In this document: piece by piece, positions 1-7,911 of the stretch
Layout of the letters: the number at the start of each line of letters is the position of its first letter
How positions within the stretch are numbered: position 1 is the first letter of the stretch
Made by a program: the position numbers and the translations under genes
Source: Flavobacterium sp. ASV13
GTDB lineage: Bacteria > Bacteroidota > Bacteroidia > Flavobacteriales > Flavobacteriaceae
DNA: 64,000 nucleotides
Assembly: GCF_000745775.1 (NCBI RefSeq)
Contig: NZ_JQJY01000001.1
Span: forward strand, 62,001 to 126,000
Reading direction: 5' to 3'
Notes under the pieces: generated by a model
The model's database searches: none
Seen by the model: only the letters and a program-made list of their open reading frames with translations
Told to the model about the DNA's origin: nothing

Positions 1-1403
1 GCAGTTTTGTTCCAACCATATGCATTCGTTAACCATTTCTGTTTCTCTACTTCAAACAATCTTTTGGTATTGTCTCCTAAGTGTTTCCAATGATATGAGA
101 AATTTTTTTGTCCTTTATAAAACATTGATAATAAAACGTTACACTTATTTAATTTTGAATCTTTGTTGATTGACTTATATATGCTTTGGAATTTACTTCT
201 GTATGCTTTAGCATTATAATAATAACCGTTCCAATAAATTATTTCATAACAAATTAAGAAATTTTCCCAACGATCAATTAGTTTGTTTTCGATTGGATTT
301 CCCCATCTAAAAGCTCGAAGTAAGAAGATTATACTTCGGTTTTTATCTAATAGTAAAACATCACCTATTAGATGATTCTCTTGATCAGCATTTGGTATTT
401 TATTGACAAGTATATCCATTGAAATTTCAAATTCTACTGCTAAATTTATAGCATAGTTCAAAATCTCATTATTGTTCTCTTTTTTAAGTAATTCTTTTCT
501 AACATATTCAAAGGAACCATTATCTCCAGTTATCCATGATGGCGAAGCAAAATCTTTATCTTTATACCCATCATCGATAGATTGTAAGTGATACATTAAA
601 ACATGGTCTAATGATAGATTACCACGTAACCATAAATCACTCGCTCTTTCTTCCATTTCAAAAATTCCTGCAAAAGATTTTTGTATTTTTTCAATTTCCT
701 GTTGAGGGTTTTGGGAATTTATATACACATTCTTCATTAATAACGCTTTAACTTTTTCAGTTTCAGAAAGAGGTATTCCTCGAGTATTATGTAATTCAAA
801 AATCTGAGAAGCAACAGCTTTATCATTGTATATAGCTATTGAACAATGTGCTCTGTCAATTACCTTTATATATTGATCAATTTTATCAACATCTAGTTTT
901 GGCAACTTAGGTTCTCCAAGAAAAGAATTAACAAATAAATTGACGGCGTCTAACATTCTTATAAAAGACATTGTCTTTATTTTTGTCTCGCTTAGTAATT
1001 CAGTAAGCTTTACACAAATGTTTTCGTCACTAGTTTCGAGAATATTAATAATAGTATTTAAACCTTCTTTGTCATATGAAACCGGAGTTAAATTAATTAG
1101 CTTATAATAATCAGAATCTTTCAAATGCTTACATACAATCAGGAATAAATAGACAGTAGTGATACGTTGTTGCCCATCAATAATTTCATAGTCATAAGAT
1201 CCAGACTTTCCTTCTAAAATATAATGTCCAAGATAATAGTTTTTGTTCTCTGACTTAACAAGATCAGTTTCGGTATAGTATTCTAAAATGTCATTAATAA
1301 AAGGGATAAGTTGCTTTTCTCCCCAAGAATATGCTCTTTGATAATCAGGGATTTTGAAATGATAAGTTTTGATTATCTCACCAAAAGGTTTTTGCTGTTC
1401 CAA
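1..1403 (-). CDS. DUF262 family protein (GmrS/GmrD-type N-terminal domain), C-terminus off window
   Basis: Reading the minus strand from a TTG at 1403 gives an open frame that continues past position 1. Near the start it has IPDYQRAYSW and then IIDGQQRITT, the two signature motifs of the DUF262 domain, a ParB-like nucleotide-hydrolysing fold found in GmrSD type IV restriction systems. The DGQQR motif is the nucleotide-binding/hydrolysis site in that family. A DUF1524 (HNH) nuclease half could lie beyond the left edge, so full GmrSD activity cannot be judged. No ATG is in frame before the IPDYQR motif: the frame is closed by a TAA only four codons upstream of the TTG, so TTG is the likely start. 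It may restrict modified phage DNA, by inference from family and setting. Confidence 0.8.
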   Translation of the reverse strand, partial: MEQQKPFGEIIKTYHFKIPDYQRAYSWGEKQLIPFINDILEYYTETDLVKSENKNYYLGHYILEGKSGSYDYEIIDGQQRITTVYLFLIVCKHLKDSDYYKLINLTPVSYDKEGLNTIINILETSDENICVKLTELLSETKIKTMSFIRMLDAVNLFVNSFLGEPKLPKLDVDKIDQYIKVIDRAHCSIAIYNDKAVASQIFELHNTRGIPLSETEKVKALLMKNVYINSQNPQQEIEKIQKSFAGIFEMEERASDLWLRGNLSLDHVLMYHLQSIDDGYKDKDFASPSWITGDNGSFEYVRKELLKKENNNEILNYAINLAVEFEISMDILVNKIPNADQENHLIGDVLLLDKNRSIIFLLRAFRWGNPIENKLIDRWENFLICYEIIYWNGYYYNAKAYRSKFQSIYKSINKDSKLNKCNVLLSMFYKGQKNFSYHWKHLGDNTKRLFEVEKQKWLTNAYGWNKT

Positions 1404-1523
1404 TTTTTTTGTTATTTATTATTAATGATTTCCTCCATTAAGACGATTTGGATCATTATATGGTTTGTTAATTTGTATTTAATTTATTGTTAAAATTAAT
1501 AAGAAAACTAATTAAATAATTAG

Positions 1524-2774
1524 TTACTCTGTTATAACTACTTTTAGATTCTTGATATCTGCCAAACTCAAAGGTACAGTACCTTTAAATAAGTCATAAT
1601 CTGAAACTTTAAGGTTTTGAGTTTGCTTTATCCAACTTAAAAGTTGTCCAGCGCTCACCGGAGAATCAAAAATTAATTGTTCAAGAAGTCCAGTCTTTGA
1701 AACATGTAGATAATTAAATCCATCTGAAATTTCCCAAGTTTTTGTTTTTTCACTCTCTTCTTTATCAAATATTTTAAATTTACTTTTTTCTGTAATTTCT
1801 CCTCCAATATAAGTGATACAATCATCATACTCGGGTTCCGTATTTATCCCATGATTAACTTTTCTAAATCGAAATTTATATGTAAGATCAATTGGAATAT
1901 TGATATTAGAATCACCAAAGTCAGGTCTGACCAAAGTATTTTTAATCATTCCAATTTTAGATTGATCTGTAACTATCGAGGTGCCATTATAAAATCCAGA
2001 AAACTCATAAATAGGAACTTCCTTAACGAATTTTGATTTTAGGGTTATTTCGACAACTATATTCCCAGAAATATCTTCGTTTGCTATCCCTTTTCTTAAC
2101 ACTTGAAATTTAGAACCACTGACCAAAGAAGCATTTAATCCAGCAAGCCTGCTACTAAATGATCTTTCCTGATTAAAAGTTTTTGTATTTGACACAGATC
2201 CTGGTGCCTTGCCTTGAATTGTGCCAGCCATTGTGATTTCTGGTGAAAAAGATAAGGTAGTTGAATTTCCAGAAGTTATTTTGCCAAGATCAATAATTTG
2301 CGTTTCAGTTACTATTTTATTCCAATTTACAAATTCGACTTTGTCAATTAAGTTTTGAGGTATGTCCATAGTAAATAATATCTGTTCAATTCTGTTTGCC
2401 TTTTCATCATCAGTTTTAAGAACATTCAGAACTATTTGTTTTTTCCAGAGTTTGCTACCTTTAATATTTCCTGAAACAGATTCTTTTATTGGTAGGGCTA
2501 TAGAAGACATCAATTCTTTTGCAGTTGTGCTTTTTGAACTTAAAGCTTCGATTAATGCTGCTTGACCTTTGTCTGAAAGATCAGTAATTGTTTTATTAGA
2601 TAATGTTGAGGGATCTAGTACAAAGGCACTTATCTGTAGTAATGAGCCGGCATCCTCTTTTGTTGTAATATTAATAGTGGTATCTTTAATTGATTTTTGA
2701 TATTTTAATATTTTTGGAGCTTTACAAGATGATAGAAATAGTATTGCACTGAATATTAGTATTGATTTTTTCAT
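1524..2774 (-). CDS. Hypothetical lipoprotein
   Basis: About 416 residues starting at the MKK methionine (an ATG three codons upstream is possible). A signal peptide ends in a lipobox LSSC with the lipidated Cys at about residue 17, so the protein should be anchored in a membrane facing the periplasm or outside. The mature part is rich in beta-prone Ser/Thr/Ile segments; I recognise no domain. The upstream 85-residue ORF ends at 2776, touching this start, so the two are probably cotranscribed. It sits between the DUF262 gene and the ubiquitin-like operon. A lipoprotein is unusual among cytoplasmic defence genes; no function is assigned. Confidence 0.7.
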   Translation of the reverse strand: MKKSILIFSAILFLSSCKAPKILKYQKSIKDTTINITTKEDAGSLLQISAFVLDPSTLSNKTITDLSDKGQAALIEALSSKSTTAKELMSSIALPIKESVSGNIKGSKLWKKQIVLNVLKTDDEKANRIEQILFTMDIPQNLIDKVEFVNWNKIVTETQIIDLGKITSGNSTTLSFSPEITMAGTIQGKAPGSVSNTKTFNQERSFSSRLAGLNASLVSGSKFQVLRKGIANEDISGNIVVEITLKSKFVKEVPIYEFSGFYNGTSIVTDQSKIGMIKNTLVRPDFGDSNINIPIDLTYKFRFRKVNHGINTEPEYDDCITYIGGEITEKSKFKIFDKEESEKTKTWEISDGFNYLHVSKTGLLEQLIFDSPVSAGQLLSWIKQTQNLKVSDYDLFKGTVPLSLADIKNLKVVITE

Positions 2775-2775
2775 A

Positions 2776-3033
2776 CTAAACAAGATTAAAATTACCTTTC
2801 AAATTTAAATTTGAAATATTAACTATTTTGAATTCGCTTGTATTTCCTGTCACACAACTTTGCTTCCTGATGGTTGTAGGATTTATAACTCCAGGGTATT
2901 GTGTTTTTGGCAACTTTATAATATTTGGATTAAAACATTGAAGATTTTGAATTTCTTGAATAGATTCAGCAATTATATAACAAATCCAATCTCTCTTACT
3001 TATGTCTGAAGACAGTACCAAAGCATATTTCAT
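2776..3033 (-). CDS. Small hypothetical protein (85 aa)
   Basis: An ORF starting MKYALVLSSDISKRDW, with no signal peptide or recognised motif. Its stop overlaps the start region of the following lipoprotein gene on the same strand, which suggests translational coupling. An A/T-rich leader precedes the ATG. Composition is consistent with coding, but there is no family support. It could be a small soluble partner of the lipoprotein's gene unit, or a chance ORF. Confidence 0.45.
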   Translation of the reverse strand: MKYALVLSSDISKRDWICYIIAESIQEIQNLQCFNPNIIKLPKTQYPGVINPTTIRKQSCVTGNTSEFKIVNISNLNLKGNFNLV

Positions 3034-3500
3034 AAATTTTTATTTTTTATTTTTTACTAAATAAAATTAAATAATTGAATTAAAATATTATTAAGTATAA
3101 CTACGTGTTTTCTGAGATGAAATGTTTTTCTACTATGATCAAGATATATATGTGTAATCAATCATAATATGTAATTTTAGGGTATACTTATATGTTGCTC
3201 GATTTAAGCGTAATACTTCTCAATAAAATATAGTAAAGCATATGTGCAAAATACATGACTCTAAATTTACACAAAACGATTGGATATTAGAAAAAATGTG
3301 GTACTACAAAACTGTAGTACTTTTATCTTTTGAAAGAAAAAAAGAATTAGAATAACTTGTTACATTTTTCCTTTGGATTAAAAAATTTTGTATATTTTAA
3401 TGTCTGATACTTTTTCCAAATGAAATAATTTAATTCATTAATTGAATTATCAAAAATAATTTTGAGATTAGTTTTCTTTATCTCAAATACAGAATAAAAG
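3034..3500. other. Gene-poor stretch downstream of the ubiquitin-like operon
   Basis: Strongly AT-rich sequence between the 85-residue ORF and the terminator of the DUF6527 gene. I see no convincing gene. A 72-codon minus-strand frame (3347-3565) overlaps the terminator hairpin and the end of the DUF6527 gene and is not believable. A promoter for the 3033 gene probably lies in the last 100 bases before its ATG, but no clear TAnnTTTG box is seen. Confidence 0.5.
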
Positions 3501-3526
3501 AAAGCCGAAGTATTACCTCCGGCTTT
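3501..3526 (-). terminator. Rho-independent terminator of the ubiquitin-like operon
   Basis: A hairpin with arms AAAGCCG (3501-3507) and CGGCTTT (3520-3526) lies a few bases after the DUF6527 stop codon. On the minus strand it is followed by a short T-rich tract. Confidence 0.75.
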
Positions 3527-3531
3527 AAAAA

Positions 3532-3960
3532 TTACAATCGGAAGAACATTGATATCTTTTTCCAAATACTTGGTTTAGGAATTTCTTGAATAAGTGGTTC
3601 TTTTTTTACCACCATATTTTGTCCTTCAAAATAATCCATCTTACGATCCATGTCATTTTCTCTCCCTACACGAATTTCCTTTTCTGTCCAAAGACTGGCA
3701 AACTCAATTTTATTGTTCTTTATCCAGTAGTGGGACTGGCACTCAAAGTTCCAATTGCCTATGGATGGATGGAGCGAAACAGATTTACCATTAAAGCTCA
3801 ATTTCCAATCTGTTGGGGAAAAAGGGGTTACTACCTCGTTACCACATCCACATATGCATTTATGTATTGCTGTGCAGTATTCGATTGATATGTACAAGAT
3901 GCCTTCTTCAACCTTCTCAGGAATAAACTCAATAAATCTATATTGTAGTAGCATCTTCAT
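3532..3960 (-). CDS. DUF6527 family zinc-binding protein of the ubiquitin-like operon
   Basis: A basic protein of about 142 residues. It contains the block HKCICGCGNEVVTP followed by SPTDWKL and then C-x2-HYWI. Numbered from an ATG at 3981, the candidate metal ligands are C42, C44, C46, C81 and H84. This matches my memory of DUF6527, a family regularly encoded beside multi-ubiquitin and E2/E1 genes. The family-like start is MKMLLQYRF at 3960; ATGs at 3981 and 3954 are alternatives. The 5' end overlaps the upstream E2-E1 gene, which ends at 3938, so the two are translationally coupled. Its role is uncertain: a treble-clef-like E3 substitute or substrate adaptor is a guess. A terminator follows at once. 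Confidence 0.8.
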   Translation of the reverse strand: MKMLLQYRFIEFIPEKVEEGILYISIEYCTAIHKCICGCGNEVVTPFSPTDWKLSFNGKSVSLHPSIGNWNFECQSHYWIKNNKIEFASLWTEKEIRVGRENDMDRKMDYFEGQNMVVKKEPLIQEIPKPSIWKKISMFFRL

Positions 3961-5119
3961 TAAAAATTTTAGATACTCCAATAGAATAAGAGCTGTGATG
4001 TTCGTTTTCTAAATCAACATAAATTCCAGATATTTTTTTCCATTTCAGAATAGCAAAAATGGCGTTCAGTGCATTCAATTCAGCAATCTGAATGTTGGTG
4101 GCATATTCATTATTGTCGGAGTCTTCTGGGAAAATACGATGAGATAGGTGGTCATTTTTCACACCTGTAGCGGATGTAACCCTTACTGCGCCAGTAAGCT
4201 TTTGATCAACAACATTAACCCCTAATCCGACATCGGAAAAAGATATGCCTATACTTACCAAATAATCAGTTATTAACTTCCTTGAAGAATTCTTGTCCAC
4301 ACATATAAATACATAATCCATTTGATTCAACTTTTGTAAGTTATCTTTCTTTAGATAGTAATCATGAACAAAGATGTGCCTGTGCATGTTTGAGTAGATT
4401 TTCTTGTAATAGTCTACTTTTCTTAGATTTTCACTCAGATCATTCAAGGACGCTGCACCAGGTGAGCGGAAAGCATTGTGTTGATCGAAACTATCCCCAT
4501 CGTAAAGGTGAATCTCCTTTACTGGATTTTTAGCCACTATATCTAAAATATAAGCTCCTGTACCACCCAATCCGATAATTGCTATTTTTTGATTTTCTAA
4601 CTTAGCATTAATTACTTCAATGTTTGCTCTACTCGAATTGGTGTCAATGTACTGAAACACCGTTTCATTTCTACTGTCCATTATAACTTTAAAAGTCTTT
4701 TCCGTTACAGAGGAATCAAGGTATTTTGCAGGTGCGGAAATAATATCTGCATATCTCTTGATTTTTTCATAATAGTTCTGATATCCTGTAGCAGGTTTAT
4801 TTGAAAAAGATCTATTTACCGTAATAAGATTGTTTAATGTTGAAGTAGTGTTATTATGTTGAATTGCTGTTATGTTTGTTCCATCAATTTCACATGGATT
4901 ATCACCAATAAAATATATCACATGGTTGTCAGGTATACCTGTTCGGTCGTTACTACTTAATGTAAGTGTACTTACGAATGTTCCATATTGGATTTTTCTA
5001 TTTTGATCAATAAAAGGTACATGGTGGATAAGTAAATATCCACCACTAACCTCGATCTCGTAACCTTCGTCTCTTAGACGTTTAAGGTCGGGACTATGAT
5101 TTATCAGTTGCTGTGACAT
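3938..5119 (-). CDS. E2-like/ThiF E1-like fusion enzyme (DUF6791 + ThiF)
   Basis: A 393-residue protein with two parts. The N-terminal part (about 1-150) looks like the bacterial E2-related DUF6791 domain; HVIYFIGDNPCEIDG places the likely catalytic Cys at residue 76. The C-terminal part is a ThiF/E1 adenylating fold: GLGGTG at 183-188 binds ATP, YDGDSFDQHNAFR at about 206-218 gives the Asp, Asn and Arg of the adenylation site, and FICVDKNSSR is at about 271-280. The whole protein has only two cysteines, C76 and C273, so no usual downstream E1 cysteine is present. The gene overlaps the multi-ubiquitin gene upstream and DUF6527 downstream. It should activate and transfer the ubiquitin-like protein; targets are unknown. 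Confidence 0.88.
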   Translation of the reverse strand: MSQQLINHSPDLKRLRDEGYEIEVSGGYLLIHHVPFIDQNRKIQYGTFVSTLTLSSNDRTGIPDNHVIYFIGDNPCEIDGTNITAIQHNNTTSTLNNLITVNRSFSNKPATGYQNYYEKIKRYADIISAPAKYLDSSVTEKTFKVIMDSRNETVFQYIDTNSSRANIEVINAKLENQKIAIIGLGGTGAYILDIVAKNPVKEIHLYDGDSFDQHNAFRSPGAASLNDLSENLRKVDYYKKIYSNMHRHIFVHDYYLKKDNLQKLNQMDYVFICVDKNSSRKLITDYLVSIGISFSDVGLGVNVVDQKLTGAVRVTSATGVKNDHLSHRIFPEDSDNNEYATNIQIAELNALNAIFAILKWKKISGIYVDLENEHHSSYSIGVSKIFNEDATTI

Positions 5120-5795
5120 CGAAGATCATTTTATTTTTTACACGAACACTTGAACCTTTAACCATAGTTCCTTCTGGCTTAGGTTCCCAACCTCTACTAT
5201 ACGTAACCGTATATCCTTTGTTTGGATTATTGTCATATGATCCGAAAGCTAACACAACTAGCTGTTCAAAAGAAATATTTACTTCTTTCCATATATGAGG
5301 ACGAGCGTTGACAATTATTGTCACTTCCGTTTGTCTAGTTTTAGAGAAAAATTTCTCTTTACCCGGGCGTGCTAAATCAACGATTTCTTCATCTAATATT
5401 TGATCGTCTTGCCAATCTTGTTTGATATCAAGAAAAATATCATCTTCGGCAGGAATATTACCTAATTCTCTGATTTGGATACCTCTGATGTATTGTTTAT
5501 ACCAAGTAAAAGGTTTATTATTAATAAAGAACTCAAGCTTTTTCTTTACAAAGAAATACTCCGTTTCAGGTCGAGCTAAATTAACTTGTTTCTCATTTTC
5601 AATAAGCTCATCCTTATAAGGTTTGCTAATTGACAGAAACAATTCAGTATCCAGAGGTATTCCAGCAAGTTGCTTTAATTCTGTTCCTGTTTTGTATTGT
5701 TCAAAGGTTTCATATTCTTTACCTTCTATTGTAAACTTTAAGGGTACTTTTGAATTAGGGGAATATAATTCCCCTTGATTATTATTTGAATTCAT
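5094..5795 (-). CDS. Multi-ubiquitin domain protein (three beta-grasp repeats)
   Basis: A 233-residue protein made of three ubiquitin-like repeats, about 18-83, 86-151 and 156-229. Repeats one and two share a clear pattern ending in LARP..E.FF (residues 73-82 and 141-150). The third ends in a different, conserved-looking block, MVKGSSVRVKN followed by VTATDKS. This is the multiubiquitin family. No Gly-Gly tail is visible at the C-terminus or at the repeat ends, so the conjugation chemistry, if any, is not obvious. It is the first gene of the operon, with its end overlapping the E2-E1 start. It is expected to be the substrate of that enzyme. Antiviral defence is the likely setting, from genomic company only. 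Confidence 0.88.
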   Translation of the reverse strand: MNSNNNQGELYSPNSKVPLKFTIEGKEYETFEQYKTGTELKQLAGIPLDTELFLSISKPYKDELIENEKQVNLARPETEYFFVKKKLEFFINNKPFTWYKQYIRGIQIRELGNIPAEDDIFLDIKQDWQDDQILDEEIVDLARPGKEKFFSKTRQTEVTIIVNARPHIWKEVNISFEQLVVLAFGSYDNNPNKGYTVTYSRGWEPKPEGTMVKGSSVRVKNKMIFDVTATDKS

Positions 5796-5857
5796 ATTCT
5801 AATAATTTTAATATTAATTTATTATAAATTGCTTACAGCCTATCATTTCAGCAGTAA

Positions 5858-5873
5858 ATAAGGCGTGCCTTAT
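5858..5873. promoter_or_regulatory. Palindrome upstream of the multi-ubiquitin operon
   Basis: ATAAGGCGTGCCTTAT has perfect 7-base arms around a 2-base centre and lies 63-78 bases before the operon start. It stands out against very AT-rich surroundings. It could be an operator for a regulator binding upstream of the operon; the cognate protein is unknown. Confidence 0.4.
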
Positions 5874-6062
5874 GTTGATTTTAATTTTTCTGCAATTGAT
5901 TTATATTATTAATACCAGGCCCCTAATAACTGAAATTATAGCGGTCAAAGGGTTAAAATCACTAAAAGCTTTGTTTATTTCAAATAAAGGAGGTAGTTTT
6001 GAATTGCAAATAATATTACTACCAAGAGCCTTGCAAGGGCTTTTGTTTCCTTTTGAAAAATT
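5874..6062. other. Intergenic stretch between two minus-strand genes
   Basis: About 318 bases (5796-6113) separate the multi-ubiquitin gene from the DUF2188 gene. It holds the palindrome at 5858, a GC-richer hairpin around 6022-6044 and the DUF2188 terminator at 6069. A plus-strand 75-codon frame here (5872-6099) reads through these hairpins and looks spurious. No other gene is seen. Confidence 0.5.
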
Positions 6063-6068
6063 AAGCCA

Positions 6069-6092
6069 GGTAATTTTTGCCTGGTTTTTTAT
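6069..6092 (-). terminator. Terminator of the DUF2188 gene
   Basis: A hairpin of AAGCCAGG and CCTGGTTT type with a short loop sits just after the DUF2188 stop codon. A T-run flanks it on the plus side and a weaker one on the minus side, so it may act in both directions. Confidence 0.6.
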
Positions 6093-6113
6093 TTTATAAA
6101 TAACTTGTTCTCA

Positions 6114-6359
6114 TTAATGTTTAGTGTCTTTAATAGATTTTGGATCATTTCCAGGTTTAACTGTGTCACTATCCCTAATAGGTCCACCGTTTTGGCGATG
6201 TATTCTTACTTCGCCACCACCATTATTTGATGAAAACTGTTTTGCAAGTTGTTCCGCTTGCTTTTGAGTGCTGACAACAGCTGAAGCCTTTTTGCCACCT
6301 TCTTTTTGGACATTCCAACCTTCCTGTCCTTTTTTCTGAGTTACATGATAATTTGACAT
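6114..6359 (-). CDS. DUF2188 domain protein
   Basis: An 81-residue basic protein beginning MSNYHVTQKKGQEGWNVQKEG, with the family's W-x-V and repeated Lys/Gln pattern and the GGGEVRIHRQNGGPIRDSDT block. This matches DUF2188, a small domain of unknown function common on mobile elements. It is transcribed divergently from the XRE/ImmA pair. A TATATTTG -7 box (6393-6400, minus strand) with a TTG 17 bases upstream gives a believable promoter that overlaps one arm of the 13-base inverted repeat, so the XRE protein may control it. Confidence 0.8.
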   Translation of the reverse strand: MSNYHVTQKKGQEGWNVQKEGGKKASAVVSTQKQAEQLAKQFSSNNGGGEVRIHRQNGGPIRDSDTVKPGNDPKSIKDTKH

Positions 6360-6392
6360 AATTAATTTGTTTAAATTATAAATTCTTTATTG

Positions 6393-6400
6393 CAAATATA
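6393..6400 (-). promoter_or_regulatory. Promoter -7 box of the DUF2188 gene
   Basis: TATATTTG on the minus strand fits the Bacteroidota TAnnTTTG consensus. A TTG 17 bases further upstream, inside the left arm of the inverted repeat, fits the -33 element. Confidence 0.6.
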
Positions 6401-6410
6401 TAAAAATCTA

Positions 6411-6472
6411 AATATATCAAGCAAGTATTTTTTATAAATTTAGATTTTAATTAAAATCATGCTTGATATATT
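6411..6472. promoter_or_regulatory. 13-bp perfect inverted repeat, probable XRE operator
   Basis: AATATATCAAGCA at 6411-6423 and its exact reverse complement TGCTTGATATATT at 6460-6472. Each arm contains the TTG -33 element of one of the two divergent promoters. A regulator bound to both arms would shut both genes; the XRE protein encoded next door is the natural candidate. Confidence 0.6.
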
Positions 6473-6484
6473 AAGCAATAGTTG

Positions 6485-6492
6485 TATATTTG
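6485..6492 (+). promoter_or_regulatory. Promoter -7 box of the XRE gene
   Basis: TATATTTG with TTG at 6463-6465, a 19-base gap. It lies downstream of an in-frame ATG at 6459, which therefore cannot be the usual start; this supports the ATG at 6507. Confidence 0.6.
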
Positions 6493-6506
6493 TACAAAAA
6501 AAAACC

Positions 6507-6860
6507 ATGAGTTCACTTGGAGCAACTTTGAAAGATGCCCGCAAAAATGTAGGGCTTACATTAAGACAAGTAGAAGAAATGACAGATATTTCTAATGCTT
6601 ATCTTAGTCAGTTAGAAAATGAAAAAATTAAAAATCCATCTGTCAATATCTTGTCAAAGCTATCATCTTTATATAAAGTGTCTTTAAAAACACTTCTTTC
6701 AAATGCTAAAATGATAGATAAGAATGAGGCTCAACAGGAAGAAATTAATTTAAGTTTTGCCCAAAAAATAGCTTTTCGAGCGGAAGATTTATCAGAAGAT
6801 GAAAGAAATGATGTTTTGAAATATTTGGAATTTATTAAGTCACGAAAAAGAGAATTATGA
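6507..6860 (+). CDS. XRE-family HTH transcriptional regulator
   Basis: About 117 residues. The N-terminal 60 form a helix-turn-helix: LGATLKDARKNVGLTLRQVEEMTDISNAYLSQLENEK with the typical S-N-A-Y-L-S-Q-L-E recognition helix. The rest is helical and acidic. An ATG at 6459 is in frame, but the promoter box lies inside that extension, so 6507 is chosen. The stop overlaps the start of the ImmA/IrrE gene (6857) by four bases. XRE-ImmA pairs act in other elements as a repressor and the protease that removes it; that is family knowledge applied here. Confidence 0.85.
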   Translation: MSSLGATLKDARKNVGLTLRQVEEMTDISNAYLSQLENEKIKNPSVNILSKLSSLYKVSLKTLLSNAKMIDKNEAQQEEINLSFAQKIAFRAEDLSEDERNDVLKYLEFIKSRKREL

Positions 6861-7771
6861 TAGATGATTTTACTCGAAAGGAAATTGAAAAGATATCGCG
6901 TAATATTTTAAAAGAAAGCAAATCGTTTGATGTTTTCCCGACACCGGTAGATAAGATTTTATCGTATTCGAATTTTGCAGTTGATAATAAAATAGATTTG
7001 CAAAATATTGATGATTCTTTTTTTGATTCATTTAAAGAAAAATTAGTGGATCCTTCAAAAAAGGCTCTATTACATGCTTTGTCAAAAATAAAAGGCTTTT
7101 TTTATCGAGAAGAAAAAATCATATATATAGACGCAAATCTAGATCAAAATCTTGGGAAAAAGAATTTTGTCAAGTTACATGAAATTGGACATGGAGTCTT
7201 ATCATGGCAAGATGAAATTATCTTGGCGTTAGATAATGACGAGACTTTAAGTGAGGAATATGATGAGCAATTTGAGGCGGAAGCTAATTATTTTGCTTCT
7301 ATAACATTATTTCAGCATGATCGGTTTTTAGAAGAGTGTGAGAAGTTAAATTTGGGATTAGGAGCAGTGATGTCTTTAAGAAAGAAATTTGGGGCATCAG
7401 TACATTCTGCTTTTAGGAATTATGTATTACAGTCTAAAAACAGATGTGCTTTACTTGTTTTAAATCATCCTGTAAATGCAAATGGATTTACTAATGTTTT
7501 GACTACTAGGGATTTGTTTTATTCTAAATTTTTTCTACAAGAGTTTGGCGAGTTAATGCTTCCTAATGAATTCGGTTTTAAGTGGGCATTTGTCCAGGAC
7601 TTCAAATTTCAAAAGAAATTTCATGAAAAAGGAGCAATTTCGTTAGATACAAAGGATGGGGAAAAGTTAGAAGCCAGTTATCATTTTTTTAATAATACAT
7701 ACAATAGTTTTGTATTTATTTTCCCAAAAGGCGAGAAAAACAGGGCAAAAACTAAGGTAGTCTTTCAGTGA
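6857..7771 (+). CDS. ImmA/IrrE-family metallopeptidase
   Basis: A 304-residue protein with the zinc-protease motif HEIGH at about residues 108-112, followed by the helical stretch EEYDEQFEAEANYFASITLF that supplies the third metal ligand in ImmA/IrrE (COG2856) enzymes. The C-terminal 130 residues form a poorly conserved sensory-type region. It overlaps the XRE gene upstream and is surely cotranscribed. The likely role is cleavage of the XRE repressor after stress, which would release DUF2188 and perhaps other island genes; this is inference by analogy with ICEBs1 ImmA/ImmR. Confidence 0.85.
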   Translation: MIDDFTRKEIEKISRNILKESKSFDVFPTPVDKILSYSNFAVDNKIDLQNIDDSFFDSFKEKLVDPSKKALLHALSKIKGFFYREEKIIYIDANLDQNLGKKNFVKLHEIGHGVLSWQDEIILALDNDETLSEEYDEQFEAEANYFASITLFQHDRFLEECEKLNLGLGAVMSLRKKFGASVHSAFRNYVLQSKNRCALLVLNHPVNANGFTNVLTTRDLFYSKFFLQEFGELMLPNEFGFKWAFVQDFKFQKKFHEKGAISLDTKDGEKLEASYHFFNNTYNSFVFIFPKGEKNRAKTKVVFQ

Positions 7772-7911
7772 GGTTTTTAATAAAGTGATTAAACTCACAT
7801 ATGTAAATTTGATTTTTCGGAAAAATCAAAAGATCAAAACTTGGAAATAATATTCGAATAATTGAAAAGAAAATTTAAGGCGTTATTAATTTAAAACTAC
7901 GATTTATTAAA

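Noticed and set aside
3347..3565. 72-codon minus-strand ORF
   Set aside because: It overlaps the DUF6527 gene end and runs through its terminator hairpin.
5872..6099. 75-codon plus-strand ORF
   Set aside because: It spans two hairpins and a terminator, with hydrophobic low-complexity sequence and no neighbour.
6459..6506. Upstream ATG for the XRE gene
   Set aside because: The TATATTTG promoter box lies inside this extension, so transcripts would start after it.
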